Origin: Gammaproteobacteria bacterium
GTDB lineage: Bacteria; Pseudomonadota; Gammaproteobacteria; Thiohalobacterales; Thiohalobacteraceae
Direction: 5' to 3'
Assembly: GCA_018819175.1 (NCBI GenBank)
Contig: JAHJQQ010000011.1
Location: forward strand, 1-64,000
Length of the DNA: 64,000 nt
Position numbers and translations under genes: made by a program. This document shows, piece by piece, positions 50,901-64,000 of the stretch; positions within the stretch are counted from its first letter, which is position 1; each line of letters starts with the position of its first letter. The notes under the pieces were generated by a model. It made no database searches and was not told the DNA's origin. It saw nothing but the letters and a program-made list of their open reading frames with translations.

Positions 50901-53453
50901 TTAGGCGCGCTTATCGACGGGGGGTAGTTCTGCGCGTATGTCACTGCGCAGCCAGCGTTCGAGGTTCTCGGCTGACATGGGATGGGCGATATAATAACCT
51001 TGGGCTGTATCGCAGCCGAGAATCTCCAGCAGATCCCAGATCTCTGCGGAGCTGACACCTTCGGCAACGACCTTCATGCCAAGATTGTGTGCAAGATCGA
51101 TAGTTGAACGCACAATCACGGCGTCATTTTCATCATCCAGCATGTCACCGACAAAAGACCGGTCGATTTTTATCTGGCCTACAGGCATGGTTTTCAGATA
51201 GGCCAAGGATGAGAAGCCGGTGCCGTAGTCGTCGACTGTCAGTTTCACGCCCAACGCCTGCAGTCGATCAAGAATCGCATGCGCCCGGTCCGGGTTGGTC
51301 ATCATGGCATTTTCGGTGATCTCGAGCTCGAGGCGATCCGGTGGTGTGTTGTATTCAAGAAGCAGTGATCTGATGGTCTCGTCTATATCCGAATGCGATA
51401 GATTCCAGGTAGACAGATTGACAGCGATCGGCATATCTATGCCTCGTTCCTGCCACTGTGCAAGTTGTCGGATCGCAGTACGCAACACCCAGTGGGTGAG
51501 TTGCTTGATAAGGCTGGTGTTCTCCGCAGTCTTGATCAGATATTCTGTTTTTACGGAGCTCCATTTTGGCCAGCGCAAGAGTGCTTCGACGCCGACTATG
51601 GCTCCGTTATGCATATCGAGTTTGGGTTGGTAGTGCAGTATCAGCCCGCCTTCCGAAATGGCAGTGCGGAATTCGCTGATCAATGCAAGTCGACCAATAC
51701 TGTGTTGGTCGTGCTGGATGGAATAAAGTGAATACGGCAGGCCATCCTGTTTCGCCACATACATGGCGATGTCGGCATGTTTGAATAGCGTATCCGTGTC
51801 CCTGCCATGCTCAGGATAAACGGCGATACCAATGCTTGCACCCACCGGCAGCTCACGGTCCTTGTAGTAATGTGGCTTCTCAATGGTGTCTGCGATGAGC
51901 TGTGCGATCTCCTGTGCCTGCTGTACAGAGGCTTCTGGTAATAGAATTGCGAACTCATCACCACCCAGGCGCGCGATTGTGTCTGATTTTCTCAGAACTT
52001 TATTGAGTCGGTCACTTATTTCGCACAGGACATTGTCGCCTGCCTGATGCCCCAGGGTGTCATTGATTTCCTTGAAACGGTCCAGGTCGATCATCAACAG
52101 ACAGAAGCCGGTCTTTCGGTCACGCTCTGAAGACAGGATTAGCTGTTGCAGGCGATCCTTGATTAATGCGCGGTTCGGCAGGCCGGTGAGCGCGTCGTGT
52201 AAGGCCTGATGCCTTAACGCGACTTGGCGTTCATGCACATTGCGGCGCATGTGGGCAAAGGCTTCGATCAGGTTGCGTGCCTCAACGCTGTTGGCTCGCG
52301 GTAGGCGTGCATGCGGTTCGCTCTTGGCGATGGCCTTCATGGCGCGGGTGATTTGAGATAATGGTTCCAGAATAGTGCGCTCAAAGAATATGAACCCGAG
52401 CGAGATAAAAACAATTGCCAGTAGCGATAGCAATAGCAGATTACGATTGAGGATCTGACCGACCTCTGTCCAGATGGATACATCCTGCACGGCGCCGGCC
52501 TCAAGCTGTTCATCTATGCGGTCCAGATGAGCCCAGATTTCAGCAAACAACGGCTGCAGCACGTTCTGGATCAATGGTGCATCATTACGCCAATGTCCGG
52601 TTTCCTGTGTCAGGCGGAATTCTTCAAATCCAGCCGCCCAGGTTGCTGCAAGATCCTCTAGCTGATGCAGGGATTCGGTGGCCTGTAGGCCTAAGCGCCC
52701 GGCTTTTTCTAACGCGGAAAGCTCCTGTATATATTGCTGTGTGAGTTCCAGCATCAAGCTGACATCATGTCCCGCATTAAGCAGGCCTTGCTCGGTGTTG
52801 TTGTAGATGCCTGCACGGCGAACGACATAAAGACGGAAGGCGCTGATCATCTGTGACCAGGCATGCCGGGCGTTTTCAAATGCCAGGTGAGACTTCAGGT
52901 TGGCCGGATTCTGTTCTGCCGCAATTTCATCCAGCGCGAGTTGCGCAGCTGTCTGGAAGTTTTCATTCGTAGGTGCCAGGGTATCGTCCATCAGTCGCGC
53001 CGAGGGAAATAATTTGTCCACATCGGCGCGTATGTCCATAAGCTCGACGGCGTGTTTATCCAGCTTGCGGAGGTTGTCGATAATCTGTGTCGTTATACCC
53101 TGCAGTCGATTATTTTTGACCCAGTGTAGGTCGCGCAGATGCGCGGTATCCGCTTGCGCACTTTGCAGATTGGCAAGCACGGTTGCGCGATACCCGGGTG
53201 CCGGGCTGAGCACGTAGGACTGCAGAGCGTATTCGGCACCCCATACCGAATTGCGGACGTTACGACTGAGTTGTTGGATCTGATTGCGGGTTTCGATGTT
53301 GTCGGCACTGTTGCGGCTGGTCGTGGAGACATAGCGCTCCGTCAGCACAGCGCTGGCGACGACGACGCAGACAAGAAAAACCGCGACGCCCAAATAGTGC
53401 TGTCGCAGGCTTTGCCGGCGTAAACAACGGGCTAGCTTAACGCGCCAGTTCAT
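50901..53453 (-). CDS. Membrane GGDEF-EAL cyclic-di-GMP protein
   Basis: Product of 850 aa. Membrane helices at about 20-38 and 338-357 enclose a large helical periplasmic sensor domain. A HAMP-like linker, a GGDEF domain (RLGGDEFAILLPE; GGDEF at 497-501) and an EAL domain (GVEALLRW near 623) follow. An inhibitory-site RxxD (RKSD, 488-491) lies five residues before GGDEF. Both motifs are intact, so it may make and break c-di-GMP. The signal sensed is unknown. Confidence 0.92.
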   Translation of the reverse strand: MNWRVKLARCLRRQSLRQHYLGVAVFLVCVVVASAVLTERYVSTTSRNSADNIETRNQIQQLSRNVRNSVWGAEYALQSYVLSPAPGYRATVLANLQSAQADTAHLRDLHWVKNNRLQGITTQIIDNLRKLDKHAVELMDIRADVDKLFPSARLMDDTLAPTNENFQTAAQLALDEIAAEQNPANLKSHLAFENARHAWSQMISAFRLYVVRRAGIYNNTEQGLLNAGHDVSLMLELTQQYIQELSALEKAGRLGLQATESLHQLEDLAATWAAGFEEFRLTQETGHWRNDAPLIQNVLQPLFAEIWAHLDRIDEQLEAGAVQDVSIWTEVGQILNRNLLLLSLLAIVFISLGFIFFERTILEPLSQITRAMKAIAKSEPHARLPRANSVEARNLIEAFAHMRRNVHERQVALRHQALHDALTGLPNRALIKDRLQQLILSSERDRKTGFCLLMIDLDRFKEINDTLGHQAGDNVLCEISDRLNKVLRKSDTIARLGGDEFAILLPEASVQQAQEIAQLIADTIEKPHYYKDRELPVGASIGIAVYPEHGRDTDTLFKHADIAMYVAKQDGLPYSLYSIQHDQHSIGRLALISEFRTAISEGGLILHYQPKLDMHNGAIVGVEALLRWPKWSSVKTEYLIKTAENTSLIKQLTHWVLRTAIRQLAQWQERGIDMPIAVNLSTWNLSHSDIDETIRSLLLEYNTPPDRLELEITENAMMTNPDRAHAILDRLQALGVKLTVDDYGTGFSSLAYLKTMPVGQIKIDRSFVGDMLDDENDAVIVRSTIDLAHNLGMKVVAEGVSSAEIWDLLEILGCDTAQGYYIAHPMSAENLERWLRSDIRAELPPVDKRA

Positions 53454-53627
53454 GCGGCGTGTTTCCCCCCGAAAACGTGCAGCACGCTAGGCAGCCGGGG
53501 TGTGAATCCGCGGCTGCGACGGTGTGTGAGTCGCATAATAGGCAAACTTTGTTGGTGTGATTATTCGTCGTTTAACGGCTGTTTAGGCCGAAAACTTTAG
53601 CCACAGAAGTCTTGCGGGTTCAGCGTG

Positions 53628-54695
53628 TTAAACGCTGTGGTAGGGGCGGCTGAGTTCATGCACCGCAGTGATCATGGCGGCGGCGTGGGCAGGGTCGATC
53701 TGCGGATGGATGCCATGACCGAGATTGAATACGTGGCCGGTGCCGTGACCATAGGCGGCCAGCACCCGGGCGACTTCGGCACGGATCTGTTCGGGTTGGG
53801 CATAGAGTACGGCGGGGTCGAGATTGCCTTGCAGTGCTACACGGTCGCCGACTCGGGCGCGAGCCTGACCGATATCGGTGGTCCAATCGAGGCCGAGTGC
53901 GTCGGCACCACTATCCGCCATGGCCTCCAGTGCTTGGCCGCCGCCCTTGGTGAACATAATGACGGGGATGCGTTGGCCGGATTGCTCGCGACTGAGTTCA
54001 CTGATAATGCGGGTCATATAGGCGAGTGAAAATTCGCGATATTCGCGCGGACCCAAAGCACCACCCCAGGTATCGAAGATCATCACGGCCTGTGCGCCAG
54101 CGGCGATCTGGGCATTGAGATAGGCACTGACGGCATTGGCGGTCGTGTCCAGCAACTGATGTAGAAGTTGCGGGCGATCGTACAGCATCGCCTTGATGGT
54201 GGCGAAGTCCTTGCTGGAACTGCCTTCGACCATATAGGTCGCGAGCGTCCAGGGGCTGCCGGAGAATCCAATCAGCGGGACGCGACCATCCAACTCGCGG
54301 CGGATCAGACGCACTGCATCCATGACATAGCGCAATTCGCCTTCCGGGTCTGGAACGCCGAGCGCACGTATGTCGGCTTCGGTGCGCACCGGCTTGCGGA
54401 AGCGTGGGCCTTCACCTTCTTCAAAATATAGCCCCAGCCCCATGGCATCCGGCACGGTAAGGATGTCGGAGAACAGAATGGCGGCGTCGAGCGGAAAACG
54501 TTCGAGCGGTTGCAGAGTGACTTCGCAGGCCAGTTCCGGCGTCTGGCAGAGCTGCATGAAATTACCGGCCTTCTCGCGGGTGGCGCGGTATTCGGGCAGA
54601 TAGCGCCCGGCCTGACGCATCATCCACACCGGTGTGACATCGACAGGTTGGCGCAGCAAAGCGCGAATGAAGCGGTCGTTCTTAAGTTCTGACAT
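53628..54695 (-). CDS. hemE: Uroporphyrinogen decarboxylase HemE
   Basis: Product of 355 aa. The N-terminus RFIRALLRQPVDVTPVWMMR then QAGRYLPEYR carries the conserved Arg/Asp residues of the active site, and GFSGSPWTLATYMVEG is typical. It makes coproporphyrinogen III for heme and related tetrapyrroles. It lies downstream of gltBD, as in Pseudomonas, across a dispersed repeat. Confidence 0.95.
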   Translation of the reverse strand: MSELKNDRFIRALLRQPVDVTPVWMMRQAGRYLPEYRATREKAGNFMQLCQTPELACEVTLQPLERFPLDAAILFSDILTVPDAMGLGLYFEEGEGPRFRKPVRTEADIRALGVPDPEGELRYVMDAVRLIRRELDGRVPLIGFSGSPWTLATYMVEGSSSKDFATIKAMLYDRPQLLHQLLDTTANAVSAYLNAQIAAGAQAVMIFDTWGGALGPREYREFSLAYMTRIISELSREQSGQRIPVIMFTKGGGQALEAMADSGADALGLDWTTDIGQARARVGDRVALQGNLDPAVLYAQPEQIRAEVARVLAAYGHGTGHVFNLGHGIHPQIDPAHAAAMITAVHELSRPYHSV

Positions 54696-54775
54696 GTTGA
54701 TTTTTGTACCGCCAAGGCGCTAAGGGCGCCTGGAAATATAACGTTCTCGCCAAGGGCGCCAAGAATAAGATTTTT

Positions 54776-54851
54776 AACCGCAAAGGCGCAGAGGCGCAAA
54801 GAAATTTAATGAATACAAAAAAATCTTTGCGCCTCTGCGCCTTTGCGGTTC
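54776..54851. repeat. Dispersed inverted-repeat element (GGCGCAGAGGCGC family), short copy
   Basis: AACCGCAAAGGCGCAGAGGC and its continuation to 54802 form an exact 27-bp arm, answered at 54824-54850, with only about 21 bp between. It is a hairpin version of the longer elements, with the core lost or never present. Degenerate CGCCAAG words flank it. It separates gltD from hemE. Confidence 0.85.
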
Positions 54852-54878
54852 GATTCTGGGTTTCGCTGTGTCTTAGGG

Positions 54879-56330
54879 TTAACGCGGCAGATTCGTGCTA
54901 CCCATCAGATATTCATCGATGGCCCGTGCGCACTGACGGCCTTCGCGAATGGCCCAGACGATCAGTGATTGCCCGCGGCGCATATCGCCGGCGGCGAAGA
55001 CTTTGTCGAGCGAAGTCTTGTAGGCCGCAGAGCCTTCGGTCCTGCCTTGCACATTGCCGCGCGGATCGTAGGCCACGCCGAGTTCATCGAGCATGCCGGC
55101 ATGGACCGGCTGAATGAAGCCCATGGCGAGCAGTACCAGGTCGGCCTTGAGTTCGAATTCAGAACCCGCGACTTCATTCATCTTCCAGGCACCATTGGTG
55201 TCCTTGGTCCACTCGACCTTAGCGCAGGTGATGGTCTTGGCCTGGCCGTTTTCGCCACTGATCTTTTTCGTGGTAACCGACCACATGCGCTCGCAGCCTT
55301 CCTGATGCGAGGACGAGGTGCGCAATTTGTTCGGCCATTCGGGCCAGGTGAGTGCTTTGTCCTCTTTTTCCGGCGGCTTGGGCATGATTTCCAATTGCGT
55401 AATCGAGGCCGCTCCTTGCCGATTGGAAGTGCCGATGCAATCCGAGCCGGTGTCGCCACCACCGATCACCACCACATGTTTACCGGTAGCCAGAATCGAC
55501 TGCGCCTCGGGTACATTGTCGCCGGCTACGCGTTTGTTCTGCTGTGGCAGGAATTCCATGGCGTAGTGCACGCCGCTCAGCTCACGCCCCGGAATCGGCA
55601 GATCACGCGGATGCTCCGCGCCACCGGTCAGTGCGACGGCGTCAAAATCCTTCAATAATTGCTTGGCAGAGACGTCCACGCCGATATGGGTGTTGGGCTT
55701 GAAGGTCACGCCTTCCGCAGCCAACTGTTGCATGCGTCGGTCGATGGTGCTTTTTTCCATTTTGAAATCGGGAATGCCATAGCGCATCAGGCCGCCGATG
55801 CGATCGGCCTTCTCGAACAGGGTCACGGCATGGCCCGCACGCGCGAGTTGTTGCGCACAGGCAAGACCCGCGGGGCCGGAACCAACCACGGCCACGGATT
55901 TGCCGGTTTTTGTCGCTGCAGGCTGTGGTTTGATCCAACCTTTCTCCCAGGCTTTGTCGGCAATCGCGCACTCGATGGACTTGATAGTGACTGGATTGTC
56001 ATCAATGTTCAGTGTGCAGGATGCCTCGCAAGGCGCCGGGCAGACGCGACCGGTGAACTCGGGGAAGTTGTTGGTGGAATGCAGCACCTCGCTGGCACGC
56101 TGCCAATCGCCGTGATACACCAGATCGTTCCAGTCCGGAATTATGTTGTTGACCGGGCAGCCCTGGTGACAGAACGGAATGCCGCAATCCATGCAGCGCG
56201 CGCCTTGTTTGGCAATCTCGGCGTCGCTGGGGACGATAGTGAATTCCTGGTAATGCTTAAGGCGTTGTTCGACAGGTGCGTAGCTGCGGTCCTGGCGTGC
56301 GAACTCCATGAAGCCGGTGGGCTTACCCAT
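54879..56330 (-). CDS. gltD: Glutamate synthase small subunit GltD
   Basis: Product of 483 aa. The N-terminal iron-sulfur region has CMDCGIPFCHQGCPVNNIIP and CPAPCEASC; two Rossmann folds follow (VAVVGSGPAGLACAQQLARA and VVVIGGGDTGSDCIGTSNRQ). It passes electrons from NADPH to GltB. It starts 4 nt after the gltB stop. Confidence 0.95.
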   Translation of the reverse strand: MGKPTGFMEFARQDRSYAPVEQRLKHYQEFTIVPSDAEIAKQGARCMDCGIPFCHQGCPVNNIIPDWNDLVYHGDWQRASEVLHSTNNFPEFTGRVCPAPCEASCTLNIDDNPVTIKSIECAIADKAWEKGWIKPQPAATKTGKSVAVVGSGPAGLACAQQLARAGHAVTLFEKADRIGGLMRYGIPDFKMEKSTIDRRMQQLAAEGVTFKPNTHIGVDVSAKQLLKDFDAVALTGGAEHPRDLPIPGRELSGVHYAMEFLPQQNKRVAGDNVPEAQSILATGKHVVVIGGGDTGSDCIGTSNRQGAASITQLEIMPKPPEKEDKALTWPEWPNKLRTSSSHQEGCERMWSVTTKKISGENGQAKTITCAKVEWTKDTNGAWKMNEVAGSEFELKADLVLLAMGFIQPVHAGMLDELGVAYDPRGNVQGRTEGSAAYKTSLDKVFAAGDMRRGQSLIVWAIREGRQCARAIDEYLMGSTNLPR

Positions 56331-56334
56331 ATTC

Positions 56335-60981
<4,647 letters not shown>

Positions 60982-61173
60982 GGTCGGACCTCTTCATGCG
61001 TTAAATTCGGAAAATCCGCGGCGGGGCAGGGGCGTCTAACGACACCCCGATGCGCGGGTGTGACGGACCCCCGGCGGCCGGCAAGTATAGCGCCGGGCCA
61101 GGGTCGGTTCAATTCGGGTGAAGGCGGTTTCCCCAGATGTTTCAGGGCTGTGATCCGGGGTTGTGCGCGCTGT

Positions 61174-63012
61174 TCACGGTGCAGCTTTCTGAATATCGGC
61201 CTGCACGGTGGCGAAGGTGCGTGGCCAGGGTTTGGATTTGCGGACTGCGGAGGGGAGCGTGTTGATGGCCGCCTGCGCTGCGGCCATGGTGGGATAGTCG
61301 CCTTGGACCAGGACATACCAGTCGCCACCTTTATATTCAGTATGAAAATAGGCGACGGGTCCTGGGAGTTTGCTCTTCGCCAGGAACTGCTGCAGTGATG
61401 ACTCGTTACGAACTCCAAGTAATTGCAGGGTAAAGTGACTGGCTGGCCGTTCCAGGAGCCAGGCGGTATCCATGAGATCGAGGTTTTCGGGTCGTCCGGT
61501 TGCCTTGGCAGGCGCCGTGGCGACGGCGGTATCGTCCGCACTTGGGACGTTTTCTTTGGTGCTTTCCGCGGGTTTTGGCTCGGATGCGGGAGATGGCGTT
61601 GCCTGCTCAGCAGGCTCCGCTGTCAGCGCCGTTTTTTCGGGGACGATGCTGGTATCGATAGCGTCTTCGTCCGCCGTTGTTTCACTGGGCGCTGGTAGCG
61701 TCTCCGGCACGGATTCGAGGTTCTGGGTGGCAGGTTTGTCCTCAGGCGTTACTGGCGTGCTTTCGGGTGTGATCGCAGGCGCTGGGGTGGCGGGTTCGGC
61801 ACTTGCTTCGGTGCTGACGGGGCCAATGGACTCAGTTTCCAGAGCAATATCTTCTTTAATATCAATTTCTTGTTTATTTTTTGGGGTGGCCTCTACTATT
61901 CCAGTTTCCTCAGCCACTACCCGGCTATCAGGGGGTTGCTCGGTATCGGCCGGGTCAGCTGGCGTTTCAGGGGCCTCTGTGAGTTCAAGGGTTTCAGTGG
62001 AGGCTGGCTCCGGTATCGGTGTGACAGCGAGCTGCTGATCATTGGCCGGCCGGTCGAGTTTATCCAGCCAGTCGTGCAGCTGCCCGGACTGCATGAGGTA
62101 GCCGCCGGCTGCACCCAAACTCAGTATTACGCCAGCCAGAATCAACATGGCACGGCTTCTGGTGCGGGGTTTCGAGGCGGCCTCTGCCGAGACAGGTTTT
62201 GGTGCGGGTTTTAGTTTCTTGCGGGCAACGAGGCGGTTAGCGTGTTCAATCAGGGTCTCGTGCGCCAGGGAATTCAGTTTTCCCGGGAGACCATCCGCGG
62301 CCTTATGCATGGCGCGAATTTCGGTCAGGCTGAACGGGCTGTCGCCCGAAAAGCCCGCGGCGGCGAGGCGATACATCAGGTACGCCGCAGTCTGGCGTTC
62401 ATCAAAACGAGGGACATCCAGGCTATGCAACAGGGGTTGCTGCGGGCTGTGAAGCCCCATGTCGACGAGTTTCTGCTTGATATCAGCTTCGCTGAACAAC
62501 AGCACACGTACCAGCTTGAGAGTTTCCCGCACGTCGCCACCCAGTTCAAGCAGCGTCTTGAGCGCAGGCTCAGACAGTAAATGGGCATCCTCGATCACCA
62601 CCAAGGCTTGCTGTGAATTGTGCTGTAACGCCTGACAATAGCGGATCACATCGGCTTTGATGCGCTCCGGGGCGGCGTTCATGTCCTGGCCAAAGCACTC
62701 GGCCAGTCGCGCCAGCAGTTCATCGGGCCGGCTGATTTTCCCGCCATCGATAAGACAGCTGCGCCATGTCGTGTTGCCGCGCAACAGGAATTGCCGCAGC
62801 AGACTGGTCTTGCCGCTACCGAGTGGTCCGTTGATGCCCAGTAACATATCGCCGAAGCGGGTGAGGTGCTGCAGCAGATCCAGGTGTTGAATGAGTGCCG
62901 GGTCAGCGTAAAAGAAATGATCGTCGATCTGATCCAGGAAGGGCGCTCTATCCAGTCCGAGTATACTCAGATAGTCAGGTACGGTGGCGGGCTGTTGTGT
63001 CGGTGAGCTCAA
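61174..63012 (-). CDS. DamX-like AAA+/SPOR membrane protein
   Basis: Product of 612 aa. The ExeA-like ATPase domain has DHFFYADPALIQHLDLLQHL, Walker A GPLGSGKT and Walker B ALVVIEDAHLL. A membrane helix lies near residue 290 (AMLILAGVILSLGAAGGYLM). A long Glu/Pro/Thr-rich linker and a C-terminal SPOR domain (LQLLGVRNESSLQQFLAKSK) follow. Such proteins sit between aroB and gltB in gammaproteobacteria and localise to the division septum. The start is TTG, overlapping the stop of the WGR gene. Confidence 0.88.
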   Translation of the reverse strand: MSSPTQQPATVPDYLSILGLDRAPFLDQIDDHFFYADPALIQHLDLLQHLTRFGDMLLGINGPLGSGKTSLLRQFLLRGNTTWRSCLIDGGKISRPDELLARLAECFGQDMNAAPERIKADVIRYCQALQHNSQQALVVIEDAHLLSEPALKTLLELGGDVRETLKLVRVLLFSEADIKQKLVDMGLHSPQQPLLHSLDVPRFDERQTAAYLMYRLAAAGFSGDSPFSLTEIRAMHKAADGLPGKLNSLAHETLIEHANRLVARKKLKPAPKPVSAEAASKPRTRSRAMLILAGVILSLGAAGGYLMQSGQLHDWLDKLDRPANDQQLAVTPIPEPASTETLELTEAPETPADPADTEQPPDSRVVAEETGIVEATPKNKQEIDIKEDIALETESIGPVSTEASAEPATPAPAITPESTPVTPEDKPATQNLESVPETLPAPSETTADEDAIDTSIVPEKTALTAEPAEQATPSPASEPKPAESTKENVPSADDTAVATAPAKATGRPENLDLMDTAWLLERPASHFTLQLLGVRNESSLQQFLAKSKLPGPVAYFHTEYKGGDWYVLVQGDYPTMAAAQAAINTLPSAVRKSKPWPRTFATVQADIQKAAP

Positions 63013-63260
63013 GGTTGTTCCTGTCCCTGAATAAAAACTACTCGAAAGCCGCGTTTTAGTTGCTCATCACGTACCAACAGTAGCGCTTGCTCTGCGCCGT
63101 CACGGTCGGTGTAATGCTGTTTGACCACGCGGCCGCTGGCGCCCTGGCGCCCCCATTCGCGCACTAATGTCCAGCCGCCGAGCAGATCTTCCTGCAGATG
63201 CAGATGATAGTACCGGGGCGAGGCATCATCGCCAACCGGTGTTTGCATATAGATCCGCAT
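63009..63260 (-). CDS. WGR-domain protein
   Basis: Product of about 83 aa (start uncertain; MRIYMQTPVGDD or MQTPVGDD). The core YYHLHLQEDLLGGWTLVREW, GRQGASGRVVKQHYTDRDGA is a WGR domain, a nucleic-acid-binding module known from PARPs and found alone in many bacteria. It is coupled to the DamX-like gene by overlapping stop and start. Confidence 0.87.
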   Translation of the reverse strand: MRIYMQTPVGDDASPRYYHLHLQEDLLGGWTLVREWGRQGASGRVVKQHYTDRDGAEQALLLVRDEQLKRGFRVVFIQGQEQP

Positions 63261-63275
63261 AGCTACCCAGATACA

Positions 63276-63391
63276 AGAGGCAAGATGCAAGAGGCAAACA
63301 CATAGCTTGAATACAGAATGGCAACGTCCGGCTCGGGTTTTCCTCCAGACCTATGCGACTGCATGTCTTTTGTCTCTTGCATCTTGCCTCT
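63276..63391. repeat. Inverted repeat with 18-bp arms
   Basis: AGAGGCAAGATGCAAGAG (63276-63293) and its exact inverse CTCTTGCATCTTGCCTCT (63374-63391) flank about 80 bp. It occupies the gap between the WGR gene and the dGTPase gene. It is a foldback unit unrelated to the GGCGCAGAGGCGC family. Confidence 0.85.
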
Positions 63392-63398
63392 CTGACCT

Positions 63399-64000
63399 TC
63401 AGGTCAGTTCGCGGGGATTGTACACCCGCTCGTATTCGGTAATGGCATAACGGTCGGTCATGCCGGCGATATAGTCGGCAACCCCGCGTGCGCGCCCCGG
63501 CATGCCGCCATCGGTTTCCAGGCGTTTGCAATGCACGCTGGCGTCGTCCGGTAGCAACTGGGGGTCTTCGATGAAGGCCTCGAATAAGGCGGACACCACG
63601 CGCGCGGCCTTGGTGGTCATGCGGTGTACGCGGTAATGCTGATACAGGCGTGTGCGCAGGAAACGCTTGAGCTCCAGATTCTGTTCGCGCATTTCGGCGC
63701 TGTAGGCGATCAATGGCTCGGGATGCCGGCGTACTGCTTCGATGTTATCCGGCGCTGCTGTCTTGATGCGTTGGGTGCTTGTCTCGATCAGGTCAACAAC
63801 CTGCCGATTGATCATGCGGCGAACGACTTCATGCACTGTCCTGCGTTGCGATAGGTCTGGATAAGCCGCGCGTACCTCTGCATATTGTTCACGAAACAGC
63901 GTTACCTCCGTGAGTTCCTCGATATCGATCAGGCGCGCGCGCAGCCCGTCATCGACATCATGGTTGTTATAGGCAATTTCGTCTGCAAGGTTGGTCAGTT
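63399..64000 (-). CDS. dGTPase-like HD hydrolase (5' end outside window)
   Basis: At least 200 codons are present; the frame stays open to the window edge, upstream of the first internal Met. The segment TNLADEIAYNNHDVDDGLR contains the HD-domain metal and substrate residues of the dGTP triphosphohydrolase-like family. YERVYNPREL ends the protein as usual. These enzymes hydrolyse dNTPs to nucleoside and triphosphate. It precedes the WGR and DamX-like genes on the same strand. Confidence 0.9.
   Translation of the reverse strand, partial: LTNLADEIAYNNHDVDDGLRARLIDIEELTEVTLFREQYAEVRAAYPDLSQRRTVHEVVRRMINRQVVDLIETSTQRIKTAAPDNIEAVRRHPEPLIAYSAEMREQNLELKRFLRTRLYQHYRVHRMTTKAARVVSALFEAFIEDPQLLPDDASVHCKRLETDGGMPGRARGVADYIAGMTDRYAITEYERVYNPRELT

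Noticed and set aside
50834..51067. Upstream extension of the 66-aa membrane protein
   Set aside because: It would overlap the 3' end of the GGDEF-EAL gene and has no start signal, while ATG 50833 has GGGAGG.

Overview
The window comes from a bacterial chromosome, most likely a gammaproteobacterium. The evidence is gltB-gltD-hemE next to a DamX-like ATPase/SPOR gene, a three-gene pntAA-pntAB-pntB transhydrogenase, ComM, UbiK, Rep, PriA, PpnP, divergent speA/speE, and two proteins with VPLPA-type (PEP-CTERM variant) sorting tails. The species cannot be named from the sequence. Housekeeping genes are GC-rich; several small islands are visibly AT-rich.

Layout. 1-9766 is a nitrogen-scavenging locus: formamidase FmdA, zinc-ribbon FmdB, a UrtABCDE-type amide/urea ABC transporter and aliphatic amidase AmiE. 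sigma54-type promoters precede fmdA and urtA. 9835-13210 holds an orphan NorD/CbbO-like VWA protein, two small flagellar-type proteins and a diheme cytochrome c. 13351-17871 carries rep, comM and ubiK on the minus strand. 18045-19994 is a sigma54-driven glnK-amtB operon. 20100-23472 has a CDGSH protein, the FetAB exporter and small accessory genes. 23544-25598 is a repeat-rich HAF/VPLPA exported protein. 25877-31915 has speE/speA, a beta-hydroxyacid dehydrogenase, ppnP and pyruvate kinase. 32308-38699 has small genes, a SPOR protein, argS and priA.

39213-45187 is the accessory hotspot. It has a hendecad-repeat protein, a truncated sigma factor, a second VPLPA protein and a short stretch of integron-type gene cassettes: two attC-like sites, an AT-rich gene with a HEPN-like RX4H motif and a small membrane-protein gene. 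No integrase gene is in view. An IS110/IS1111-type element lies against a further attC core site. Next to it a HigBA/RelE-like toxin-antitoxin pair sits exactly between the live 3' end of pntB and a diverged second copy of that 3' end with its own terminator. From 45210 the window returns to core genes: pnt operon, HNH protein, fructosamine kinase family, GGDEF-EAL protein, hemE, gltD, gltB, the DamX-like protein, a WGR protein and a dGTPase-like gene cut by the window end.

Nitrogen is the connecting theme. Amides and urea are imported and hydrolysed to ammonium, AmtB/GlnK handle ammonium uptake and sensing, and GltBD assimilates it. The fmdA and glnK promoters share the same geometry: a -24/-12 element with NtrC-like dyads centred near -140 and -98. 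Intergenic gaps are filled with several families of dispersed inverted repeats. The best candidates for something new are the cassette/IS/toxin-antitoxin hotspot beside pntB and the orphan NorD-like gene beside amiE. I saw no tRNA, rRNA or CRISPR array. All coordinates and motifs were read by eye, without database searches.
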